Translations under genes and position numbers: made by a program
Shown here: piece after piece, positions 7,487 to 15,000 of the stretch
Position numbering within the stretch: position 1 is the stretch's first letter
How the letters are laid out: the number at the start of each line of letters is the position of its first letter
The notes under the pieces: model-generated
What the model saw: the letters and a program-made list of their open reading frames with translations, nothing else
Database searches by the model: none
Told to the model about the DNA's origin: nothing
NCBI GenBank assembly: GCA_002361735.1
Contig: DETS01000004.1
Location: 1 to 23,614, forward strand
Origin: Lachnospiraceae bacterium UBA3282
Lineage (GTDB): Bacteria; Bacillota; Clostridia; Lachnospirales; Lachnospiraceae
Reading direction: 5' to 3'
Length of the DNA: 23,614 bases

Positions 7487-10267
7487 ATGAGAACGGGGAA
7501 AGTGAAAAGTCATATTATGAAGAACGAAAGCACAAAAGGGATCAGGATCGGGGATTATGTAAATTTTTTTGAAAAATCACTGAATTATTTGGCGGGGGCA
7601 CTTTTGGCGATCTTGGTTGCAGGCATCGCGCACTTTGCATCTAAGTCTAATATGGATAAATCATTGTGGGATACGATTCTGGACATTCACGATCATCCGC
7701 ATGATCTGCTCTGTATTCTGACAGCAGTATTATCGACACTGCCCTATTATGTTTATTATGCTTTGAAAGAAAACATGGGTTGGAACGCCTACAACGGCAA
7801 AAAAGATCATGTGGCGCTGGCAACGATCGGCATTATGTATGAAATCTGTATCATGAGTGGTTTCTATTTACTGTATCAGGGCGATTGGCATTATGCCGGT
7901 TCCAAGCTTGTGATTTCTGTGGTGAATATAGCGCTGGTGGGGCTGTATATCTATCTTTTGCGTAAGCGGCGTAAGAAAGGGGAAAAAGCAGGATATTTTA
8001 TCATTGTGATCGGTCTGGCAAGCGCGTTTTTCCTTGGAACATTTGCCAATAGTCTATATAATTTAGTAACGCACGTAAAGGAACAGGAATATCCGGTAGT
8101 ATTGGTCCTTATGCTGTTTTTTCTTAATTCCGGGATCAATCTCTATTTTCTTACAAAATTTGACTCGACCGAGGAAACGGGCATTATTGCCAACCGGATC
8201 AAGATCATAGTGCCGGTACTTTCCATTTCAACTTTTACCTTTTCTGTCACGTACTGTTTCTTTCGGTTTCGCGATGATTGGAAGCCTATGCTGCTGGCGG
8301 CGTTATGGATCACGGGATATGAAATATGGATATCGCTTATCAAATCCCGGAATAACGAAAGAAAGATTATTCTGTGCGTCAGTTATTTTTTGATATTTTT
8401 GTTTGGTCTCCCTGCGATCATATGGGGGTGTAAGTCGCTGCCGGATGAGATGGCGAAGGGATGGTTTATTCTGATCGGGATCAGTATCTATTGTGCGGCT
8501 GTGAAATATTGGGGATATAATCTGAAATTTATATTTGGCCCGAAAGCAAGGGAAGAACCCCAAGACAAACTGATGAATACCCTGACATGGTTTAGAAACA
8601 GTATATTGGGAAGTATGCTGTTGATTTCCGGGGTACTCCTGCAAGAGAGACGATTGTATCTGCTGTTGGGGGTTATTTTGATCTGTTCGCTGGTGTCGGA
8701 GATCTATCTTTCCAAAACGGTATTTGAACGCGAAGTGGCGGACAAAGACAAAATTTATAACATTGGCAGGAGCATTGAATTTTTTGTCATGATATTTCCG
8801 GCCATTGTTTTTGCCTTGGAATGTCTGTTCGGCGCGAAATCGAACGACGACGCCGTGATATTCCATGCGGATCTGCCTCGATACACAGAGCTGTTTATAG
8901 CGGTATCGGGCGTTGTTCTGGTGTTTGGATATATTCTGGGAAAGTGGAAAGGCAAGACATCAGAAGTATTCCCCGGCTTTGGAATAAAGGAATTGCTCGG
9001 CGAGCTGCTGAGGACATTCAGTCATTTAAAGCATTCCAGCAAGGAAGCGTTGCCGGATAAAAATGCGAGGAGTTTCTGGACAGTCCTGATTACATGGGCA
9101 ACGTATGTGATATTGGCTGCCGTTTATTTTTGTTTTGTTCCTGCCATGTCTGACTACAGAATAGAAGGCACGATTATAATGACAGCCATTGTTTCGCTTG
9201 ACTGGTGTTTCTTATCCGGATATTTAATCAACTATTATATCGGGAAAATGAAGGAGGGACTGTTTATTGTGAAATTTCTAAAAATATTTGAAAGAAAATG
9301 GGGGGAATGCTTACATACAATAGAGGAATTTAAGCAAAAAGATGCGGAGCAGTTTAAAGTAGGTGACCGTCTCAGGCCGATCCTGTTCTTCTTGGGAAGC
9401 AGTCTGGGACGTTATGAAGAACTGAGTGATAAGGATTATGAAGTGATCGCCCAAGCGGCGTGCAGTCTGGAGTTGGTACATAAGGCATCCGTGATATTTG
9501 ATGATTATATAGACGGAGATACCATGCGCAAGGGGGTGCAGACATTTCACACCCAATATGATGATATCAATGTACTGATCTTATTGGGAAATACAATGCT
9601 GGCAAAAGCCCAGATAAATTTTGCGCAGTGTAAGGATGATTTTATATGCAGAGAGGCTGTTACGATAAAAAACATGCAGCGGCTGGCCGAGATCGTAGTA
9701 GAATTAAGTACAGGCTGTTACAAAGAATTGTCAAGAGCGGATTACAACAAGCAGTCTCTTGATGATATCAAAAAGATTATCTGTATGGAAACGGTATCTT
9801 TGATCAAGGGGAGTCTCGAGCTTGGATACAGCTGTTTCCATAACGATCAGGGGGACAGAGACGGCGAGCTTCTTGGGAAACTTGGGGAAGCTCTGGGATA
9901 TGCGTTCCAGTATTTGAACGATTTGGAACCTTTTAGCCAGAGGGCCTTATATGAGGAGCATAAAGGAGTCAAGAGTCATTTTGATTACGGCAAGAAAAAT
10001 ATCGCCATGCTTCTCCTATACAAAAGTCTTTTACTGGAAGAAACGAAGGATTTTAATGAGAACAGCTATGAGGATATTTTAAAGTTTTATCATAAGTATG
10101 ATATCGAACAGAAGATTTTAGAGGAAGTAAAAACGGAAATCATTCAGATCGAACAGATCATGAATGAATTGAAACCAGGAAATAGCGCGTGGATAGGTGC
10201 GTTTCAGGCATTGTTCAATCTGGTGTTAAAGCAAAAGGGGTGGGAAGACAAGCTGCCTCATTTATAA
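7487..10267 (+). CDS. Multi-pass membrane protein fused to a polyprenyl-synthetase-like domain
   Basis: The 926-residue protein has two halves. Residues about 20-590 contain roughly 16 hydrophobic segments. Residues about 600-926 resemble class I polyprenyl synthetases: VGDRLRP at 625-631 in place of GGKRLRP, then LELVHKASVIFDDYIDGD with the first aspartate-rich motif DDYID at 672-676 and the conserved R-K-G...T-x-H nearby. The second aspartate-rich motif is degenerate (LNDLE at 810-814 rather than DDxxD), and DYGKKN stands where the K-x-T-L-P block would be. The normal family is soluble and about 300 residues. The altered second motif recalls ComQ-like or other specialised prenyl-chain enzymes, so substrate and activity are open. 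Start choice is uncertain: ATG 7487 abuts the terminator T-run and has no ribosome binding site, while ATG 7517 follows GGGGAAAG by 14 bases. The stop overlaps the convergent toxin remnant by 10 bp. Confidence 0.85.
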   Translation: MRTGKVKSHIMKNESTKGIRIGDYVNFFEKSLNYLAGALLAILVAGIAHFASKSNMDKSLWDTILDIHDHPHDLLCILTAVLSTLPYYVYYALKENMGWNAYNGKKDHVALATIGIMYEICIMSGFYLLYQGDWHYAGSKLVISVVNIALVGLYIYLLRKRRKKGEKAGYFIIVIGLASAFFLGTFANSLYNLVTHVKEQEYPVVLVLMLFFLNSGINLYFLTKFDSTEETGIIANRIKIIVPVLSISTFTFSVTYCFFRFRDDWKPMLLAALWITGYEIWISLIKSRNNERKIILCVSYFLIFLFGLPAIIWGCKSLPDEMAKGWFILIGISIYCAAVKYWGYNLKFIFGPKAREEPQDKLMNTLTWFRNSILGSMLLISGVLLQERRLYLLLGVILICSLVSEIYLSKTVFEREVADKDKIYNIGRSIEFFVMIFPAIVFALECLFGAKSNDDAVIFHADLPRYTELFIAVSGVVLVFGYILGKWKGKTSEVFPGFGIKELLGELLRTFSHLKHSSKEALPDKNARSFWTVLITWATYVILAAVYFCFVPAMSDYRIEGTIIMTAIVSLDWCFLSGYLINYYIGKMKEGLFIVKFLKIFERKWGECLHTIEEFKQKDAEQFKVGDRLRPILFFLGSSLGRYEELSDKDYEVIAQAACSLELVHKASVIFDDYIDGDTMRKGVQTFHTQYDDINVLILLGNTMLAKAQINFAQCKDDFICREAVTIKNMQRLAEIVVELSTGCYKELSRADYNKQSLDDIKKIICMETVSLIKGSLELGYSCFHNDQGDRDGELLGKLGEALGYAFQYLNDLEPFSQRALYEEHKGVKSHFDYGKKNIAMLLLYKSLLLEETKDFNENSYEDILKFYHKYDIEQKILEEVKTEIIQIEQIMNELKPGNSAWIGAFQALFNLVLKQKGWEDKLPHL

Positions 10268-10565
10268 ACGGGACTAACCGATCGTTTTGCGGCGGCGATA
10301 GCGGATGCTGTTCCCGCCGCATTTTCTAACCGCATACCTTCGCTTTCCAAAAACTGAGCGACAGTCATACATTTTGGGTGGGTCATATCAAGGCTTAAAA
10401 AATCTTTGTCCCCGGTAAGGATCATATCTACATCCGATACAATGGCAGCATTCAGGATCGGCTGGTCCTTTGCGTCGCGTATCAGTTTTTCCGCATGGTC
10501 TACTGCCGGGATCAGCTCGTAAGACATCTCCGAAAAAGAATATTAGTATCGACCAATATGCGCAT
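10258..10565 (-). pseudogene. Internally deleted PIN-domain toxin (COG1569-like)
   Basis: An ATG at 10565, 2 bases after the antitoxin stop, begins MRILVDTNILF, the typical PIN N-terminus with its first catalytic Asp. That frame soon hits a stop. The C-terminal half is in another frame (open through 10527-10258): YELIPAVDH...KDQPILNAAIVSDVDMILTGDKDFLSLD...MTVAQFLE, which matches the second half of the family including the D-x-x-L-T-G-D-K-D-F motif. About 70-80 residues between the halves are missing compared with the family's usual length of 130-140, with a frame change at the junction. The result cannot be an active PIN nuclease unless the deletion is an assembly error. Confidence 0.75.
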
Positions 10566-10567
10566 TT

Positions 10568-10829
10568 TTACCGTCCCTTTCCATAACGTACTTCGTCTAC
10601 GAGAGCCTGCACATCATCTTCTTCGGAAATCCCCATCGTTTCGGCTGCACCTGCAAAAGCAGCTTGCGCTTTGCGGATAGCCTGGGCAGAAGCATTACTC
10701 AAAACGACCTCTCCGTCCTGCTTTTGGTAAAACAGGATCTTGTCACCTGATTTCAGGTTGAGCAGCCGCCTGATTTCTACCGGCACAGTGATCTGTCCAT
10801 TTGCAGATAGTTTTGCAATATACAGTCAT
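10568..10829 (-). pseudogene. AbrB/MazE-type antitoxin with frameshifted start
   Basis: The frame encodes IAKLSANGQITVPVEIRRLLNLKSGDKI..., a SpoVT/AbrB DNA-binding fold, followed by an acidic helical tail ending VDEVRYGKGR. The best start, an ATG at 10829 preceded by AGGGTG, is one base out of frame with this domain. The in-frame GTG at 10786 would remove the first strand of the fold. A one-base insertion just after the ATG is the simplest explanation, although a rare CTG start at 10825 would also keep the frame. It sits directly upstream of the deleted toxin, so the whole pair appears to be decaying. Confidence 0.65.
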
Positions 10830-10832
10830 ACT

Positions 10833-10857
10833 AACACCCTATTGTTTTTCAGGTGTT
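10833..10857 (+). promoter_or_regulatory. Inverted repeat around the toxin-antitoxin promoter -35 (candidate operator)
   Basis: AACACC (10833-10838) and GGTGTT (10852-10857) form a dyad whose loop contains the -35 hexamer of the plus-strand promoter. It lies between the divergent toxin-antitoxin pairs. Autoregulation by one of the antitoxins is typical of such loci and would fit this position; no direct evidence. Confidence 0.35.
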
Positions 10858-10870
10858 GTTTTGTTATACT
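10842..10870 (+). promoter_or_regulatory. Sigma-A-type promoter of the intact toxin-antitoxin pair
   Basis: TTGTTT (10842-10847), a 17-bp spacer and TATACT (10865-10870) with an extended-minus-10 TG at 10862-10863. An overlapping alternative is TTGTTA (10861-10866), 17 bp, TATATA (10884-10889). Either would start transcription about 90-110 bp before the antitoxin ATG. Confidence 0.55.
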
Positions 10871-10983
10871 TTATATGTAATCGTATATAATTCTAAGTAA
10901 ACAGAAACTAGCGTTTTCGTGCGGCTGATTCATTTTATCAAAATGATTGCAAACGATAGATAATTGATGAAAGGAAGATATAT

Positions 10984-11220
10984 ATGGCATATGATACGTT
11001 ATTGAGAGAAGCGAAAGACCTCCCTGAAGATATGCTCGATCAGGTCATAGAGTTTATGAGATTTTTGAAATACGCATCTAAAAAGGATCAGATGACATCC
11101 GGAGGGAATGAGGTGACTGCTCGCTCTTTTCGCAGGTCATATAATCCGTTAGCGGACGAATTTATCAGTATTGCGGATGATTTTGACGAAACGCCGGAAT
11201 GTTTTAAGGAGTATCTGTAA
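10984..11220 (+). CDS. Antitoxin, DUF2281-like
   Basis: This encodes 78 residues, with AAGGAAG about 7 bases before the ATG. The N-terminal part (YDTLLREAKDLPEDMLDQVIEFMRFLKY) is the amphipathic helix-rich pattern of small DUF2281-type antitoxins. The C-terminal part (SYNPLADEFISIADDFDETPECFKEYL) is acidic and aromatic, as expected of a segment that wraps a PIN toxin's active site. Its stop overlaps the toxin start in a TAATG arrangement, implying translational coupling. The family call rests on pattern and context rather than on strong motifs; the antitoxin role is well supported by the pairing. Confidence 0.75.
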   Translation: MAYDTLLREAKDLPEDMLDQVIEFMRFLKYASKKDQMTSGGNEVTARSFRRSYNPLADEFISIADDFDETPECFKEYL

Positions 11221-11600
11221 TGTATCTGTTGGACACAAATGCCTTGTTATATTTCTTATATGATAGCGATAATCTTTCGAAAAGAGCAGCGGACGTCATT
11301 TATTCAAATAACGATAGAATCTGTGTAAGCATTGTGTCCCTGTGGGAAATTGCCATCAAGGCTAGTATTGGAAAGCTGGAAATCAGAAGTTCCATTTCTA
11401 AAATTGCAGAGACCTGTGAAAAAGAGCAGTTGGAGCTTCTGCCTGTCAAACCGTTTCATCTGGACGAAATCGGGCAGCTCCCCGCAATCCATGGAGATCC
11501 GTTTGATCGAATGATCATTTCGCAGGCGATTGCGGAAGACCTGACAATCATTACCAAAGACGCCGTGATACCGCAGTATCCTGTAAAAGTTTTGTGGTAG
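11220..11600 (+). CDS. PIN-domain toxin (VapC-like, COG3744 type)
   Basis: The 126-residue length is normal for the family. The acidic residues that bind the catalytic metal are all visible: D5 in LLDTN, E43 in SLWEIAIK, D93 and D96 in GDPFDRMI, and D114 in ITKD. The phrases WEIAIK...GKL and HGDPFDRMIISQA are characteristic of this PIN subgroup, whose members act as RNases in type II toxin-antitoxin systems. The ATG shares its first base with the antitoxin stop, so the two genes form one operon under the promoter at 10842-10870. The gene looks intact, in contrast to the decayed PIN pair just upstream on the other strand. Confidence 0.88.
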   Translation: MYLLDTNALLYFLYDSDNLSKRAADVIYSNNDRICVSIVSLWEIAIKASIGKLEIRSSISKIAETCEKEQLELLPVKPFHLDEIGQLPAIHGDPFDRMIISQAIAEDLTIITKDAVIPQYPVKVLW

Positions 11601-11660
11601 AATTATTGTTTATATAGATAAAAGTCTTTTTACAGATGCAATCGTCGAAAGGCGTTTCTT

Positions 11661-11699
11661 TGCGCTCGCACATCCAGGCAGTTTCTGCCGCTTACCCAT
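11661..11699 (+). repeat. Dispersed hairpin element, copy upstream of giant gene B
   Basis: The block contains CGCACATCCAGGCAGTTTCT and runs on into GCCGCTTACCCAT. GGCAG (11677-11681) and CTGCC (11685-11689) form a hairpin with a TTT loop; TGCG/CGCA just before it can form a second small hairpin. Nearly the same sequence is in the minus-strand leader of the Uma2 gene (19896-19934), and its 3' half is at 24-38. Role unknown. Confidence 0.65.
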
Positions 11700-11808
11700 G
11701 CGGAAGAAAGAAAACCAGAAATATTTATAATCCCGTTCCCTTTTATCCCAAATTTCCCCATAAAATAACAGCCACATTGTTTCCCCCATAACACCCGCTC
11801 TTTATCCC

Positions 11809-11830
11809 ATTAGTAACAAATTAGTAACAC
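11809..11830 (+). promoter_or_regulatory. Two tandem 11-bp direct repeats, leader B
   Basis: ATTAGTAACAA (11809-11819) and ATTAGTAACAC (11820-11830) abut each other, matching 148-169 in leader A. The second copy starts 89 bp before the third copy at 11909, exactly as in leader A. Confidence 0.6.
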
Positions 11831-11838
11831 GAAATTTT

Positions 11839-11867
11839 CCCCCAAATCCCCTCCCATCCCCCACCCC
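11839..11867 (-). promoter_or_regulatory. Predicted G-quadruplex motif, leader B
   Basis: Plus-strand C-runs of 5, 4, 3, 5 and 4 lie at 11839-11843, 11848-11851, 11853-11855, 11858-11862 and 11864-11867, with loops of 4, 1, 2 and 1 bases. The minus strand has one more G-run than leader A. The motif is kept in the same place between the 11-bp repeats although flanking sequence has diverged. Confidence 0.6.
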
Positions 11868-11908
11868 GCGCGGCTCCTGAGATTTAATAAAACTTTTATA
11901 AAGTACAC

Positions 11909-11919
11909 ATTAGTAACAA
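11909..11919 (+). promoter_or_regulatory. Third 11-bp repeat, leader B
   Basis: ATTAGTAACAA lies in the conserved block that starts at the near-palindrome ACTTTTATAAAGT and continues to CTGTA. It matches 248-258 of leader A and lies 139 bp before the GTG. Confidence 0.5.
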
Positions 11920-12047
11920 ATAGTCTGTATATCGCCCTTATTTTACCGATATCACATATGTGATTTTATTTCACCCTATCCGCAACCCCGCATCCCCACT
12001 GCAAAAACCGAAACTCCTCAAAATCAACCCAGGGAAAAATCCGGGTT

Positions 12048-15000
12048 GTGGAGGAGCCAGTTTCCGAGGCTTCCGACGAGCAAATCCCCGAGAAAGGAGG
12101 AGAAGACAAAACAGGTGTTATTCCACCTGTTGACGAGCCTGTTCAGGAACCCGCACCGGGAACACCTGCAGATCCCGATCCCGACGCACCTGTTCAGGAG
12201 CCTGCACCGGGAACACCTGCAGATCCTGATCCTGACGCACCCGTTGATGAGCCCGTACCGGGAACACCTGCAGATCCCGATCCCGACGCACCCGTTGACG
12301 AGCCTGTCGTGACGGATCCTGAGGCACCCGTTGATCCCGATGCGCCCGTTGACGAGCCTGTCGTGACGGAGCCCGAGGACACCGATGCGGCGATCAATGC
12401 GGATGATGATGAAGTGGTCAAGCACACAGTTTCCATTAAGGATTACCGTAAGGTGCTCAATTCCGTATCCATCAGCGCTGCGGCTGATGGCGCTCTTAAG
12501 ATCTCCAACGACGGTAAGATCACCGTAGAAGGTGACAAGACGGTCACCCTGACCATCACACCGAAGACTCACTGGGATGTCAAGAGCGTAAAATCCGGCG
12601 GTGAAGACTGGAGCGGCAGCGGTCCTTATACGAAAGAGATCAAAGAAGACACTGAGGTAGAGATCGAGGTCGTGGCGACCTATACGTTTACGCTGGATGC
12701 AGGTGCGACAGGCATCACCCTGCAGAGACTGACGACAGACGCTGAAGGGAAAGATGTGAAAGTATCCTTTGAAGCAGGTGAGATCGAGAAGGACGGCGCA
12801 GACCTGAAACTGATCACATCGTATACAAAGAACGACACCACCTCCCTGACCTTCTCCTATGGAGCAGACGGCGAAGAAGCGGAGCCTCTTGAAGGCGTGG
12901 AGCAGGAGGACCCGACGGATCCCAAGGAAAAGGTAGTGGTCTACACCATCCCTGCCAGTGTAGTGGCGTCTCTGGACAGCCTTAAGATTGTTCTGGTAAA
13001 GAATGAGCAGAAAACGGTTACCTTTGAGGAAAATACCAAGGTAGAAGTCAAGGTATGGGGCGAAAAGACACCCGCCGATGGCGATAAGCCGGCAGTGATG
13101 GATTGGGTGACTGTTCCCAGTCCTTATAAGGTGATCGCCGGCGAAAATGCAAAATTCAAGGCGACGGCGAAAGATTTCTATAAGATTACCAAGGTAACGG
13201 CAACCGTAGATGAGGAAGAAACAGAATACGACGCATCCGCGGACGGTACGTATGAATTAAAGATTGAGGCTGATACCGCTATTTCCTTCGATACCGAGAT
13301 CGATTCTGCAAAGAGCAAATCCCTGACCTTTAACCTGGCAGCGGATAAAGGCTCTGCGACGGCAAAGGTAACAGGCGTGACCTTAAAGAAAACCGACGCG
13401 GCAGGGTCCGACAAGGTGCTTAATGAAAGTTCGGATCCGACCTTGACAGCTTTCCTGACAGACTACGTTGGAGCTGCAGACGGCACACTGGATCCCGAAG
13501 CGACTGAGCCTGTTAAGATCCCGGACACCGTAAAGGATATCACGGTCGAGGTAAAGGCTGCGGCAAGCGGCGATTATAAGCTGTCTAAGATAAACAATAC
13601 GGCAGTAAAGACCGCAAACCCTGACGAGACCACAACAGCAACACGCAAGATCAATTATGCAGATATCGGCGAAGTAAAGGTTGAGACGACGGCAGTAACG
13701 TCAGGTGATGCGACCTACTTCAAGATCAACCCGAACAAGAAATCCAGTGAGAACGCCAGCGGCGTAGAGCACATCGAGGTAAAGATCGACGCTAAAGCAG
13801 GCGGTACCTTTGAAGCAGTTGCGGGCAAGGAGAATGTCTACAAAGTAAAATCAGGGACCGGCGTTGCTTCCTTTACGATCGAGGCGGCTGAAGGCTGGGC
13901 ACTTCCCGCAGACTTCGTAACTACGTTAAAGACAAAAACCGGCGTTGTTGATGTGACTGACGAAGTGAAGGATAAGAAGGTGATCTACACCGTGAAGCTC
14001 CTGGCGAGGAAGCTGGGTGCTGACGATACTACGAATCTCGTAGACCTGGGAAGCATCACAGGTGAGGAGATCCGGGCATTTAGCGTAGCGGTAGACACAG
14101 AAGCATCCTCTGCTGAAGAGACTTATACTATGGCTGCTCCTGGCATCACAGAAGATGCCAACTTCCCTGCAACGGGAGCGACAGGTGAAGATAACATCCC
14201 TTACAACGCAAAGCTGGCGACCACGATCACCGCTGCATCCGGCTACACCCTCAAGAGCGTGACCGGCACCATGGGCGGCACGGCGCTTCCCGCGATCGAG
14301 GTCTTGGATAATACCGCGACCATCGAGATCGCGAAAGTGACAGGCGATGTGAAGTTCACGGTCACGACCGCAAAAGCCTACACAGTAACTTTAGGGGCAG
14401 CCACCGGTGATAACCATACACCGACCCGGCCGGATCTGGGAATGGGAGATGAGACCTGGGCGGTAAGATATGATAAGAAATATGCGGTTAATGTGACCCC
14501 TGCAGTTGCTATCAAAGACCTCTCCGCAGAGATCAAGGACGGCGAGACCGTTGTCGGCAGAGGCAAGAAGATCGGCAGCGAATTACAGCTCTGGATGACA
14601 AAGGCATGGGCAGGTAAGGAACTCACCGTTGATGTAAAGGAAAATGGCACAAAGATCGGTGAGCTCACCCTGCAGGTCAATAAGCAGAGGAGTACACTGA
14701 ACATCAAGAGCGAAGGCACCATCAAGCAGGATGTGGCAAGCACGGCTGTCTACGAGATCGAGACGGACGGCGAGAAGCTGACGACTTCCGTAGTACCTGT
14801 TGTAACAGGTGCCCTTGGCGCTGCTGCTGGTGGCGGCAATGGTAAAGTAACCGCAAGAATCGACGAGACAGGTAATCTCGAAGTTACGGTTGCACCTGCG
14901 AAATTTGAGGATGTCAACACGGTAACAACGACCACCGTAGAGGGTGAGACGGTCCGTACCGTGACCCCTAAGGAAGCTAAGATCACGATCACCGATCCCG

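Larger units (their letters stand above)
11601..12047 (+). promoter_or_regulatory. Non-coding leader of giant gene B
   Basis: The 447-bp gene-free region begins with sequence unique to this copy (11601-11660), then the hairpin element at 11661-11699. From 11685 it matches leader A: CTGCCGCTTACCCA at 11685, ATAACACCCG at 11788, tandem 11-bp repeats at 11809-11830, a C-rich tract at 11839-11867, ACTTTTATAAAGT just before the third 11-bp repeat at 11909-11919, a block near ATCCGCAACCCC, and AGGGAAAA before the GTG. Distances from the first island to the tandem repeats (124 bp), and from these to the third repeat, equal those in leader A; the distance to GTG is 363 against 362 bp. No terminator follows the toxin gene, so read-through from it is possible. 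Confidence 0.7.

Noticed and set aside
12144..12296. CRISPR-like array
   Set aside because: The units are contiguous with no spacers, and in frame with coding sequence.
12046..12312. Alternative-frame ORF starting at TTG just before the GTG of gene B, basic at its N-terminus
   Set aside because: In gene A the same frame ends much earlier, and its sequence is a shifted reading of the tandem repeats. The GTG frame has the 2144-codon ORF.
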